A stretch of DNA of 64,000 nucleotides from Phycisphaeraceae bacterium (GTDB taxonomy: Bacteria > Planctomycetota > Phycisphaerae > Phycisphaerales > UBA1924), in assembly GCA_007693965.1 (NCBI GenBank), contig RECQ01000057.1, positions 1 to 64,000 on the forward strand. Direction: 5' to 3'. The notes beneath the pieces are model-generated. The model worked only from the letters and a program-made list of their open reading frames with translations. It searched no databases and was not told the origin of the DNA. The position numbers and the translations under genes are program-made. Position 1 is the stretch's first letter. Each line of letters begins with the position of its first letter. Shown piece after piece: positions 1 through 7,327 of this stretch.

Positions 1-84
1 CTCAAATCTCAAATCTCATATCTCAAATCTCAAATCTCAAATTTGAAATCTGAAATCTGAAATCAAAAATCTGAAATCACAAAT
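1..84. repeat. Heptamer tandem repeat tract, CTCAAAT family
   Basis: Twelve consecutive 7-nt units read in exact register from base 1. The consensus is CTCAAAT, with CTGAAAT, TTGAAAT and CACAAAT variants. The tract is cut by the window edge, so its full length is unknown. The same unit reappears inside the next gene at 545-615. Bases 85-245 hold no recognisable gene or signal. The register is seen directly; the resemblance to cyanobacterial short tandemly repeated repetitive sequences is inference. Confidence 0.9.
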
Positions 85-245
85 CAGCAACCTTTACCCC
101 CCCTCGAACGACCAACTGGCGCCCGCTATCCCCCACCCAACCCCAAACTTGAAATATCCACCCCCAAGACCGAAAATCTGAACCGCGCAAACCGCTTCAG
201 TGCGACGCCGCCGCACACAATCTCCAGCATCCCAGGACCAGATCC

Positions 246-815
246 ATGGCGAAATACACCCGCTTTGAAGATCTCCCCGTCTGGATTGCCGCCGCGGACC
301 TCGCCGAGCGCACGTTCACACTCACCCAGTCCCACCACCTCCGCGGCAAAGGCGACCTCGCCAACCAGCTCCAACGCGCCGCCCTCTCCATCAGCAACAA
401 CATCGCCGAAGGCTTCCAACGAGGCACGACACAGGAGCTCCTGACATTCCTCTACTACGCCCGCGGCTCCGCCGGAGAGGTCCGGTCCATGCTGACAATC
501 CTGGAGCGCATGGCGACACGTGAGCGCAGCTCCCAAGCCCAAGGCTCAAAATCTGAAATCTCAAATCCCAAATCTGAAATTTCAAATTTCAAATCCGAAA
601 TCTCAAATCTCAAATCCCTCTCCGAATCCATCTCCCGCCAACTCCGCGCCTGGGCCGATGCGCTCCAGAACACAGAGATCAAAGGCCCCCGCCATATGAC
701 CGACGCATCGCGCCAAGCATACGAAACCCGCCGCAAAGCCGAAGCGCTCGACGCGAAGCTCAATCGCATCGTGACAGAGGCTCGCGCACACGGAGCGCAG
801 CGCGCGGGCGAATAA
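246..815 (+). CDS. Four-helix bundle protein (23S rRNA intervening-sequence type)
   Basis: A 189-residue protein. The first ~95 residues match the four-helix bundle / IVS-protein family: 'FEDLPVWIAAADLAERTF' near the start, then 'AALSISNNIAEGFQRGT' and a helix ending near 'LTILERMA'. The molecular role of this family is unknown; members are short (usually ~120 residues) and helical. Residues ~100-123 are a low-complexity segment of three 7-residue repeats (SEISNPK, SEISNFK, SEISNLK) encoded by ten 7-nt DNA units. This insert explains the extra length, and the helical reading resumes after it. The ATG at 246 begins the conserved domain. The gene converges with hppD. It need not lie in an rRNA gene here; no rRNA is nearby. 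Confidence 0.8.
   Translation: MAKYTRFEDLPVWIAAADLAERTFTLTQSHHLRGKGDLANQLQRAALSISNNIAEGFQRGTTQELLTFLYYARGSAGEVRSMLTILERMATRERSSQAQGSKSEISNPKSEISNFKSEISNLKSLSESISRQLRAWADALQNTEIKGPRHMTDASRQAYETRRKAEALDAKLNRIVTEARAHGAQRAGE
545..615. repeat. In-gene CTCAAAT heptamer array
   Basis: Ten units in register (the first is 8 nt, the rest 7 nt): CTGAAAT, CTCAAAT, CCCAAAT, CTGAAAT, TTCAAAT, TTCAAAT, CCGAAAT, CTCAAAT, CTCAAAT after the first CTCAAAAT. Three 7-nt units equal 21 nt, so the translation has a 7-residue period without frame disruption. It is the same family as the tract at 1-84. Confidence 0.9.
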
Positions 816-858
816 AACCCGCCTCACCCGGTCCTCGTCCCGACCCGCCCGGAATCCC

Positions 859-2073
859 TCACAGGTTCCCGCGCTTGTCCTGCTCCAGCTCCAGCGCCTC
901 GAAGAGCGCCTTGAAGTTGCCCTTGCCGAAGCTCTGGCTGCCGCGCCGGCAGATGATCTCGAAGAAGAGCGTGGGCCGGTCCTGCAGCGGCTTGGTGAAC
1001 AGCTGCAGCAGGTACCCCTCATCGTCCGCGTCGACCAGGATCCCCAGCTCGCGGATGCGGTCGTGGTCCTCGCGCACCGTCTCGTGGCCGTGCTTCTTGA
1101 GCATCGAGTTCACGCGGTCCCACACGATGTCGTAGTACGTGTCGGGCAGCATCAGGAAGTCCACGCCGCGCCGGCGCAGCTCGGCGACGCTGTGCAGCTC
1201 GTCGTCCGTGCGCAGGGCCAGGTGCTGCACGCCCGGCGTCATGTTGTGCCACTCAAGGTATTCGAGGATCTGGCTCTTCTTCTTGCCCTCGGCCGGCTCG
1301 TTGATGGGCATCTTGATCAGGTGGTTGCCGCTGGCCATCACCTTGCTCATCAGGGCCGAATACTCGGTCGAGATGTCCTTGTCATCGAAGTGTTTGAACA
1401 TCTTGAACTCAAGCACATCCTCGTACCACTTCACCCAGTGGTTCATCTTGCCCTCTTCGACGTTGCCCACCGAGTGGTCGACGTACTTGAGGCCGCAGGG
1501 ATGCTTCTTGTTGTAGTCGTTGAGCGCGAAGTTCTCGACCTTGCGGAACTTCGGCATGAAGGGGCCGCCCTTCTTCACGCTGGTCAGGGAATAATCGCCG
1601 CTGCGGCTCACGAAGCTATGCACCACCCGCCCGTACGTCTTGATTCCCGCCATCGTCACGACGCCGTGCTCATCCGCGAAATCGATGGGCTCATACGCCG
1701 ACTCGCCGCCGTTGCGAACCGCCTGCTCATACGCCGCGGCCGCGTCGTGCACCGTCATCGCCACATCCTTCACGCCGTCGCCATACTTGAGCACCTCGTG
1801 CTGGGCCGGATGGCTGTCGTGCAGGCCGGTCGTCAGCAGCAGGCGGATGTTGCCCTGCGTCAGCAGGTACGTCGCCTCCTCGCGGCTGCCGGTGGTCAGA
1901 TCGCTGATCTGGTCCACCTGAAAGCCGAACGTGTGCGCATAGAAGTACGCCGCCTGCTTGGCGTTGCCCACATAGAATCGCACGTGGTCGACATCAATGA
2001 GCTGCAGCGGGTCGCTGACGCGCTTGCTCGCCTCGGCGGTCGCGGGAGTGTCGGTGGTTCTGGTCGTGCTCAT
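859..2073 (-). CDS. hppD: 4-hydroxyphenylpyruvate dioxygenase
   Basis: Converts 4-hydroxyphenylpyruvate to homogentisate in tyrosine catabolism; a cytosolic non-haem Fe(II) enzyme. The 404-residue product has two vicinal-oxygen-chelate halves. The iron ligands are visible as His in 'YVDHSVGN', His in 'GVQHLALR' and Glu in 'LFFEIICRRG'. The usual C-terminal gate helix (SFGKGNFKALFEALE) is present. The ATG at 2073 is preferred over an in-frame TTG one codon upstream because GGAG lies 7 nt before it. Homogentisate dioxygenase is not nearby. The gene is divergent from an Lrp/AsnC regulator with about 190 bp between them, so local regulation by that protein is plausible (inference). Confidence 0.97.
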   Translation of the reverse strand: MSTTRTTDTPATAEASKRVSDPLQLIDVDHVRFYVGNAKQAAYFYAHTFGFQVDQISDLTTGSREEATYLLTQGNIRLLLTTGLHDSHPAQHEVLKYGDGVKDVAMTVHDAAAAYEQAVRNGGESAYEPIDFADEHGVVTMAGIKTYGRVVHSFVSRSGDYSLTSVKKGGPFMPKFRKVENFALNDYNKKHPCGLKYVDHSVGNVEEGKMNHWVKWYEDVLEFKMFKHFDDKDISTEYSALMSKVMASGNHLIKMPINEPAEGKKKSQILEYLEWHNMTPGVQHLALRTDDELHSVAELRRRGVDFLMLPDTYYDIVWDRVNSMLKKHGHETVREDHDRIRELGILVDADDEGYLLQLFTKPLQDRPTLFFEIICRRGSQSFGKGNFKALFEALELEQDKRGNL

Positions 2074-2238
2074 CAATCGGCTCCGTGGTCAGGTGGATGC
2101 GCTGGTGCAAGTGGGCGCCCACAGATTGTGGGCGGCGTTGAGCCGGCCGCCTTGGGGGACCCGGCTTCGACATCAGCCAATCATACCCGCGAGGCCGCCT
2201 CTTTCAACAGAATCTACCGAGAACCCGCCGCGAACCTG

Positions 2239-2250
2239 AAGAATATTCTT
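2239..2250. promoter_or_regulatory. 12-bp AT-rich palindrome upstream of Lrp-family gene
   Basis: AAGAATATTCTT is a perfect palindrome in an otherwise GC-rich divergent intergenic region, 13 nt before the ATG at 2264. Lrp/AsnC proteins bind AT-rich palindromes and commonly autoregulate, so this is a candidate operator. It does not fit the E. coli Lrp consensus spacing. Confidence 0.45.
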
Positions 2251-2263
2251 GAAAACAGCCCAT

Positions 2264-2818
2264 ATGCTGACGATCATTCAGGATATGGCCGCAAAGACGA
2301 AGAACTCCACCCCCGCCCCGTCCTCAACCCGCATCCGCTTCGACGAGGTGGACCTGGCCATCCTCGAGCGGCTCCAGACCGACAGCAAACTCACCAACGC
2401 CACACTCGCCCGCCTCGCCGGCATCAGCCCCGCCGGCGCCCTGGAGCGTGTCCGCAAGCTGGAGGCCGCCGGCGTCATCCGCGGCTACGCCGCCCGCCTC
2501 GACCCCGGCGCTGTCGGCCAGACCATCACCGCCCTCGTCCAGGTCTCCCTGCGCGAGCACGGCGAGGCCCGCCTCGACGAGTTCAAGCGGGCCGTCGACG
2601 ACTTCGAGGAGATTCAGGCCGCCTGGCACACCACCGGCGAGGAAGACTTCATCCTCAAGGTGCTGGTCCGCGACATGGAGCACTACGAACGCTTCGTCGT
2701 CCACCGACTCAGCGCCCTGCCCAACATCGGGCGCGTGCGCACCAACTTCTGTCTTGCGGTGGTGAAGGACGAAACCCGCGTGCCCCTGGACGCAGTCGGG
2801 GGCGCCGATCATTCCTGA
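2264..2818 (+). CDS. Lrp/AsnC family transcriptional regulator
   Basis: A 184-residue one-component regulator. The N-terminal winged helix-turn-helix is visible ('LTNATLARLAGISPAGALER', then 'LEAAGVIRGYAARL'). A C-terminal RAM/ligand-binding domain follows, with 'AWHTTGEEDFILKVLVRDM'. Family members sense amino acids. The adjacent tyrosine and downstream leucine catabolic genes make an amino acid effector likely (inference). Possible starts are TTG 2249, ATG 2264 and ATG 2285. The TTG would fall inside the palindrome at 2239-2250, so an ATG is preferred, though neither has a good ribosome binding site. The N-terminal ~15 residues before the helix-turn-helix are uncertain. Confidence 0.9.
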   Translation: MLTIIQDMAAKTKNSTPAPSSTRIRFDEVDLAILERLQTDSKLTNATLARLAGISPAGALERVRKLEAAGVIRGYAARLDPGAVGQTITALVQVSLREHGEARLDEFKRAVDDFEEIQAAWHTTGEEDFILKVLVRDMEHYERFVVHRLSALPNIGRVRTNFCLAVVKDETRVPLDAVGGADHS

Positions 2819-2892
2819 TCGCCGCCCCCGATGCGCATTCGTCGTGTTATCCGATGCAGCGCCCGTTGCGTCAGGGCGCTCGAGCGGCTCGC

Positions 2893-5013
2893 TTACGGGC
2901 ACGGACCCCAGTTGCCCAGCAGGATGGCCAGGTCCGCGCTGCCGACGCTTCCACTCTCATCAAGATCCGCGACCGGGTTGCTCGTGCCCCACAGGCCGAG
3001 CAGGATGCCCAGGTCCGAACTGCCGACAGAGCCGTCGCCATCAAGATCCGCCGGGCAGCTCGCGGCCTCTTCCACAATGAAGACGCCGACGCCGGTGGCC
3101 GAACCATCGGCGTTGGTCACGGTGACATCCCGCGGGCCGGGAGCGGCGCCGGGATCGATCTCGAAGGTCAGGCCGGTCAACTCAAGACCCAGCGCATCGG
3201 AGATCGGGGCGCCCACGACGGTCACACCGCTTCCGGAGACGCTGACCTCACTCGCGTCCGCCACATTCTTGAAGTTCACGCCGCTGATGGTCACTGGAAC
3301 CGAGGCCCCCTGATCGCCCATCATTGGCATCACGGCGTCGACCGCGGTGCTGGCGCCGGTGACGGTGACGGCGATCGTGTCAGTGCTGCTCATGCCGTTG
3401 GAGTCGGTCACGCGCAGTGTCACGTCGTACACGCCGTTGGACGGGTACATGAAGACGGGCTGCGGCTGGCCGGTCGTCTCGAAGACGCCGTCGCCCGTGA
3501 GGTCCCAGTCATACGAAGCGGTTGAGAATCCGGCGCCGGGCTCATTGGTGCGAGAGTTGATGTTGCCGATGAAAAAGGCGCTGGTGTTCGCCTCGACGCG
3601 CTTGTTGATGCCGGCGATCGCCGTCGGCGTGGCCGGGGCGTTGTCGACGCGCACGGTCAGGTTGTAGAGCTGCACGATCTGGTTGCCGCTGGCGTTGGGG
3701 CCGCCGTCGTTGACGCGGACCGTGTACTCGCCGGGGGCGAGGCCGGTGAGCGTGACGCTCTCAGGATTTCCAGCGGGCGCCCCGCCGGACGCCGCGAGAA
3801 TGGAGCCGCCCGTACTGTCACGCACTTCGAGATTCAGATTGCCGGCGATGTCTGCGTTTACGGTCGAGCTGCCGAAGTTGAAACAGCCGAAAAACTGCGA
3901 TCCATTCTGATAAGTGCCGCCGGTCGGGTTGATGGTGACGACGACATCGCGTGCCTGGTCGATCGTGAATCGGAACCAGTCCGTCGAGGTGTTCCCGAAG
4001 CCGCTGGCGCCGTTCGTGCCCAGGTTCCGCTCGATGACCGAGCGGAGCACGGGCGTGTCAAGCGTGCCGAAATCATGGGCGTCGGATGCGGAGTGGTTCC
4101 CGACGAATCGATCGCCGTAATTCCGGATGCCGCCGCGGATTTCGTCCACCTGCAGCACGTCGAAGCCGGTGTCGATCGAGGGCTCCATGAGTTTGGTGCC
4201 GTTGCACGGAAGCACGTGGAAATAGCCGAGGCCGTGTCCGTGCTCGTGAGCGATGGTGTTGCGGAAGAAGCGGTAGTTGTTGACCGCGCTGTTGAATCCG
4301 GAGGCGTTGAAGAACGATGTGTTGATCGTCATGTCCCCGCCGCCGATGCCGGCGCCGCCTGAAGGGCTGGGGAATGCGTTGTATGCGATGAACGAACCGG
4401 TTCCGAAGGCGAGACCGCCGATGCGGATGTCGCCGCGGGTGGGAACGCGCGTCACAGACTGATCCATGGGGCTGTTGTCGTCCGCCACTTCGTCATGAAG
4501 GACGCCGGTGACCCGCCACGCAGCCAGGCCCTGGCGTATCAGCTCGCGGCCGAAGTCAAGGTTCCCGGCGCCATAGGCCGTGGTCATGCTCGAATTCAGA
4601 ATATTCGGACCGGTCGAGGAAACTGCGCTGAGTCCCCACGTCGTGCCGTCATCAGGAAAGCTGTACGTCAGTCGCGTCGGCTGAGCTCTTCCGCTCGGGC
4701 CCTGCCCACCGTCGCCTGTCCATACAATCGTATCGACGATGTACCGCTGATCCGTTGGTGCGAACTGCGTCGGAGGCAGGCCGCCCCAGGTATCGAGCAC
4801 ATGCTCCCATTCGCGATCAGTCATGTGCTGCGGATAGCACATGAGCTCCATCAGCCGCGGCTTGACGGATTCATCCATCGCGACGGCGGCTTCCGACCCC
4901 GCCTTCGCAATTCCGCCCGTGGCGCCGACCAGTGCAAGCAGCGCGCCGACGCTCACGCCAAGGATCGTGTGTAGACGGTTCTTCCGGTTCAACAGTTCCA
5001 CATTCTTCTCCAT
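2893..5013 (-). CDS. Secreted metzincin-type zinc metalloprotease with PKD, IPT and dockerin-like repeats
   Basis: A 706-residue exported protein. Residues ~1-38 form a signal peptide with a long basic n-region, a hydrophobic core and 'AKA' before GS. The zinc site 'HEHGHGLGYFH' (256-266) is the metzincin HExxHxxGxxH, followed by a Met-turn candidate at Met276 ('KLMEP'). Downstream come a pre-peptidase C-terminal-like beta domain (~345-450), a PKD domain ('YDWDLTGDGVFET'), an IPT/TIG-like domain ('PMMGDQGASVPVTISGVNF') and two Ca-binding dockerin-like repeats at the end. The ATG at 5013 gives a clean signal peptide; upstream in-frame sequence does not. A degradative extracellular role is inferred. 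The last domain is typical of Phycisphaerae secreted proteins. Confidence 0.85.
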   Translation of the reverse strand: MEKNVELLNRKNRLHTILGVSVGALLALVGATGGIAKAGSEAAVAMDESVKPRLMELMCYPQHMTDREWEHVLDTWGGLPPTQFAPTDQRYIVDTIVWTGDGGQGPSGRAQPTRLTYSFPDDGTTWGLSAVSSTGPNILNSSMTTAYGAGNLDFGRELIRQGLAAWRVTGVLHDEVADDNSPMDQSVTRVPTRGDIRIGGLAFGTGSFIAYNAFPSPSGGAGIGGGDMTINTSFFNASGFNSAVNNYRFFRNTIAHEHGHGLGYFHVLPCNGTKLMEPSIDTGFDVLQVDEIRGGIRNYGDRFVGNHSASDAHDFGTLDTPVLRSVIERNLGTNGASGFGNTSTDWFRFTIDQARDVVVTINPTGGTYQNGSQFFGCFNFGSSTVNADIAGNLNLEVRDSTGGSILAASGGAPAGNPESVTLTGLAPGEYTVRVNDGGPNASGNQIVQLYNLTVRVDNAPATPTAIAGINKRVEANTSAFFIGNINSRTNEPGAGFSTASYDWDLTGDGVFETTGQPQPVFMYPSNGVYDVTLRVTDSNGMSSTDTIAVTVTGASTAVDAVMPMMGDQGASVPVTISGVNFKNVADASEVSVSGSGVTVVGAPISDALGLELTGLTFEIDPGAAPGPRDVTVTNADGSATGVGVFIVEEAASCPADLDGDGSVGSSDLGILLGLWGTSNPVADLDESGSVGSADLAILLGNWGPCP

Positions 5014-5198
5014 CGTGTGAGTCCTCACTCTGAGTGGACTGCGACCGCCACGGCTCCGCTGTGGTGATCGCGCATTGACAATGTTTCTCGCCGAATCCTG
5101 TCTAGCAGGACGCACCCAGAATAACAAGAACAAAATCCTTCCAGGTATTTTCTCGGACCCACTGACACGGACGCCTTCCGAACAGGCCCCTCTCAAAT

Positions 5199-5627
5199 TC
5201 ACTGGGGCATCAGTTTGCTCATCCGCTCAGCCAGCCTCTCGCCCTCGGCGTGATCAAACTCCTGCGGCTTCCACACCACGCCCAGCCCCGCGCCGCTCGT
5301 GCGCTCCGCATACCGCGGAATGATGTGAAAATGCACGTGCATCACCGCCTGGTGCGCATCAGACCCGTTGTTCTGAAGCACGTTGTACGCCTTCGCCCCA
5401 GTCGCCTGCATCACCGCCCGGCACAGCCGCGGCAGCACGCGCCCGATCGCCGCCGCCGACTCGTCCGACAGCCCGTCCAGCGTCTCCGCCGGCTCCTTGG
5501 GGATCACCAGCGTGTGCCCGCGGCTGATGGGGCCGACATCGAGAAACGACAGCACCAGGTCGTCCTCGTACACCTTGTGACAGGGGACCTCGCCGCGCAG
5601 GATCTTCGAGAAAATGGTGTCAGCCAT
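5199..5627 (-). CDS. HIT family hydrolase/transferase
   Basis: A 142-residue histidine-triad protein. 'FSKILRGEVPCHKVYEDD' opens the fold and 'HVHFHIIPR' is the HxHxHxx active site. Family members hydrolyse nucleoside phosphoramidates, dinucleoside polyphosphates or adenylyl-lysine; the specific substrate cannot be read from sequence. The length is usual for the family. Only 44 nt separate it from the upstream transporter gene on the same strand, so co-transcription is likely. The ATG at 5627 matches the usual family N-terminus; the open frame upstream is a shadow of the transporter. Confidence 0.93.
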   Translation of the reverse strand: MADTIFSKILRGEVPCHKVYEDDLVLSFLDVGPISRGHTLVIPKEPAETLDGLSDESAAAIGRVLPRLCRAVMQATGAKAYNVLQNNGSDAHQAVMHVHFHIIPRYAERTSGAGLGVVWKPQEFDHAEGERLAERMSKLMPQ

Positions 5628-5671
5628 GGCGCCGCCAGCATACACGCGCCGCGTGCGCACGAAAGCGTCGA

Positions 5672-6502
5672 TCAGCCCACCCCCGCCTCCACCGCCGCCG
5701 CCGCGGGCGGATGGGCCGGCTCCGTCGCGGGCGCCAGCCGCAGATAGCGCCGCAGCCAGTGCGAGCCCAGATAGAACGGGATCGTGTCCACCGCGGCGAC
5801 CACCACCTTGAACAGGTACCCCGCCGCGATGAACGCAAGCAACTGTGGCCACAGCGACTCGCCCTCCGCGATCGGCAGCACACCCGCGTAGTAATGCGTG
5901 ATCAGGATCACCGCCGTCGTGTCCACAAGCTGGCTCACCAGCGTCGAGCCGTTGTTGCGCAGCCACAGATGCTTGCCCTTCGTCAACTTCTTCCAGAAGT
6001 GAAACACCTGCACATCCACGAACTGCGCGAAGAGATACGCGATCATCGACGCCGTCACCGCCCCGAAGGCGAGCCGGCGCACATCGTAGAAGACCCCTTC
6101 GCCGACCTCGTCCGGCGCTTCGAAGCCGGGCAGGGCGCCGCCGATCCAGAGAATCGTCATCACCCAGATATTCAGGATCAGCCCTGTGAACACCACGAAG
6201 TTCGCCCGCTTCCGCCCGTACAGCTCGGAGATGAAATCGGTGCACAGAAACGTGATCGGGTAGGGGAGCACTCCCACCGCGATGGCGATCTTGTACTTCC
6301 ACGCCTCCGACCCCTCGATGAAGGCCGCGAGATTGATGAACCGCGTGATGCCCAGGATGTTGAGCATCGCCAGCGTGCCCAGAAAAATCCCCGCGAAGAT
6401 CAGGAAGGTGTGCTCGCGCCGCTGGTGCAGCGCTGCGGTGGAGAGGCGAGGTAGACCGGCGTAATCGTGCTGCTGCGTGGGCAGCGGTGAAGAATGAGTC
6501 AT
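5672..6502 (-). CDS. Queuosine precursor transporter (VUT/YhhQ family)
   Basis: A 276-residue polytopic membrane protein with about six to seven hydrophobic segments. The family signature is seen in 'GVLPYPITFLCTDFISELYG' followed by 'RKRANFVVFTGLILN', and later 'NNGSTLVSQLVDT'. The family imports the 7-deazaguanine precursor of queuosine (established for E. coli YhhQ). Whether this copy carries that substrate is inference; no que genes are in the window. A proline/alanine-rich tail (APATEPAHPPAAAAVEAG) extends past the last membrane segment. The ATG at 6502 lies 16 nt after the hicA stop, so the gene may be read with the toxin-antitoxin locus. Confidence 0.85.
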   Translation of the reverse strand: MTHSSPLPTQQHDYAGLPRLSTAALHQRREHTFLIFAGIFLGTLAMLNILGITRFINLAAFIEGSEAWKYKIAIAVGVLPYPITFLCTDFISELYGRKRANFVVFTGLILNIWVMTILWIGGALPGFEAPDEVGEGVFYDVRRLAFGAVTASMIAYLFAQFVDVQVFHFWKKLTKGKHLWLRNNGSTLVSQLVDTTAVILITHYYAGVLPIAEGESLWPQLLAFIAAGYLFKVVVAAVDTIPFYLGSHWLRRYLRLAPATEPAHPPAAAAVEAGVG

Positions 6503-6518
6503 CGACAATCGTCCTCGG

Positions 6519-6749
6519 TTAGCGCTTGAGCGCCTCGATGAAATCCTCAACACGCAGGTCTGCCTGCCGGATGATCGCCCTGAGCGTGCCGCGTGCGATT
6601 TCCTGATGCAGCGGGACGGTCACGACTCGCACCGTCTCGCCCTTCTTGGCCATGACGACATGTGAGCCGCGCTGGCGTTTTCGCTCGAAGCCGAGGCGCT
6701 CCAGGGCGCGTATCGTCTCTTTACCGCTCACCACCGGGAGGGGATTCAT
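6519..6749 (-). CDS. hicA: HicA-family mRNA interferase toxin
   Basis: A 76-residue YcfA/HicA protein: 'VSGKETIRALERLGFERKRQ', then 'GSHVVMAKKG' with the catalytic His of the dsRBD-like fold, and 'VTVPLHQEIARGTLRAIIRQ'. HicA toxins cleave mRNA and are neutralised by HicB. The matching HicB-like gene lies upstream at 7063-7284 and is not adjacent. A 48-residue ORF overlaps the hicA start by 29 nt, suggesting translational coupling. A GGGAAGG element lies upstream of the ATG. Confidence 0.88.
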   Translation of the reverse strand: MNPLPVVSGKETIRALERLGFERKRQRGSHVVMAKKGETVRVVTVPLHQEIARGTLRAIIRQADLRVEDFIEALKR

Positions 6750-6867
6750 GTTGTCGCCTTCCCTTTTTCCGGCGGCGGTTCGGGCGCTCGGCGTCCCAAG
6801 TCTTCTGCTTCAGCGCCATCTTGGCCGCAGACTCACGGAACTCGTCGCCGGAAACCTTCTTGCCCAT
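6721..6867 (-). CDS. Small basic protein between hicB and hicA
   Basis: A 48-residue ORF beginning MGKKVSGDEFRESAAKMALK and ending in a strongly basic, Arg-rich tail. No family is recognised. Support for translation is a perfect AAGGAGG Shine-Dalgarno 7 nt before the ATG and a 29-nt overlap with the hicA start. It could be a third component of the toxin-antitoxin locus or a decayed gene fused into it. The ~195 bp between its start and hicB hold no clear feature. Confidence 0.6.
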   Translation of the reverse strand: MGKKVSGDEFRESAAKMALKQKTWDAERPNRRRKKGRRQHESPPGGER

Positions 6868-7062
6868 CGTGGACCTCCTTGGCCGCCGGGTAGTATCTCC
6901 CGGCTTCCGCGTGTCCACCATTCGTGGGCAAGGTCACTCTGTCCACCGTCTCTCTTTGGCGCCCGAATCCGCCTCAGCGGCCATGATATGAGTGCATACA
7001 CAGCGCTATGCCCAACTCCAATCAGGCTGCATGTCTGAAAATTTTCAATGAGGGCCTGGGAA

Positions 7063-7284
7063 TTAGGTTTCCGTCAGGGTGTCAACTTCAACCCGCCGAT
7101 CCTCATCAGAGCTCGGCACGGGCTCGCCCATCTCACGCACTGCCTCGATCCACGCGATCGCGGCTTCACGGATGTTGGCCATGGCTTCGTCGCGCGTCGC
7201 ACCCTGAGAGATGCAGCCGGGCAGCGATGGAACCTCCGCGACCCAGATTCCGTCTTCGTCCTGATAAAGGATGACCTGTCGCAT
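7063..7284 (-). CDS. hicB: HicB-family antitoxin (UPF0150)
   Basis: A 73-residue partial-RNase-H-fold antitoxin: 'DGIWVAEVPSLPGCISQGAT' followed by 'RDEAMANIREAAIAWIEAV' is the HicB signature. There is no C-terminal DNA-binding domain, as in short HicB proteins. It is predicted to bind and neutralise HicA encoded ~310 bp downstream. The start has GGGAG and AAGG upstream. The gene is divergent from mutL with 43 nt between start codons, so the two promoters must overlap. Confidence 0.85.
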   Translation of the reverse strand: MRQVILYQDEDGIWVAEVPSLPGCISQGATRDEAMANIREAAIAWIEAVREMGEPVPSSDEDRRVEVDTLTET

Positions 7285-7327
7285 TGTCGCCTTACTCCCT
7301 TGTACATGTTATACCTCGACCACCCTG

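Noticed and set aside
245-815. Intervening sequence within a 23S rRNA gene, as the four-helix-bundle family name suggests.
   Set aside because: There is no rRNA sequence on either side; the gene is a free-standing family member.
1063-3525. An 820-residue plus-strand open frame spanning hppD, the regulator and part of the metalloprotease.
   Set aside because: It is antisense to or out of frame with three well-supported genes and has His/Arg-rich composition typical of GC-rich shadow frames.
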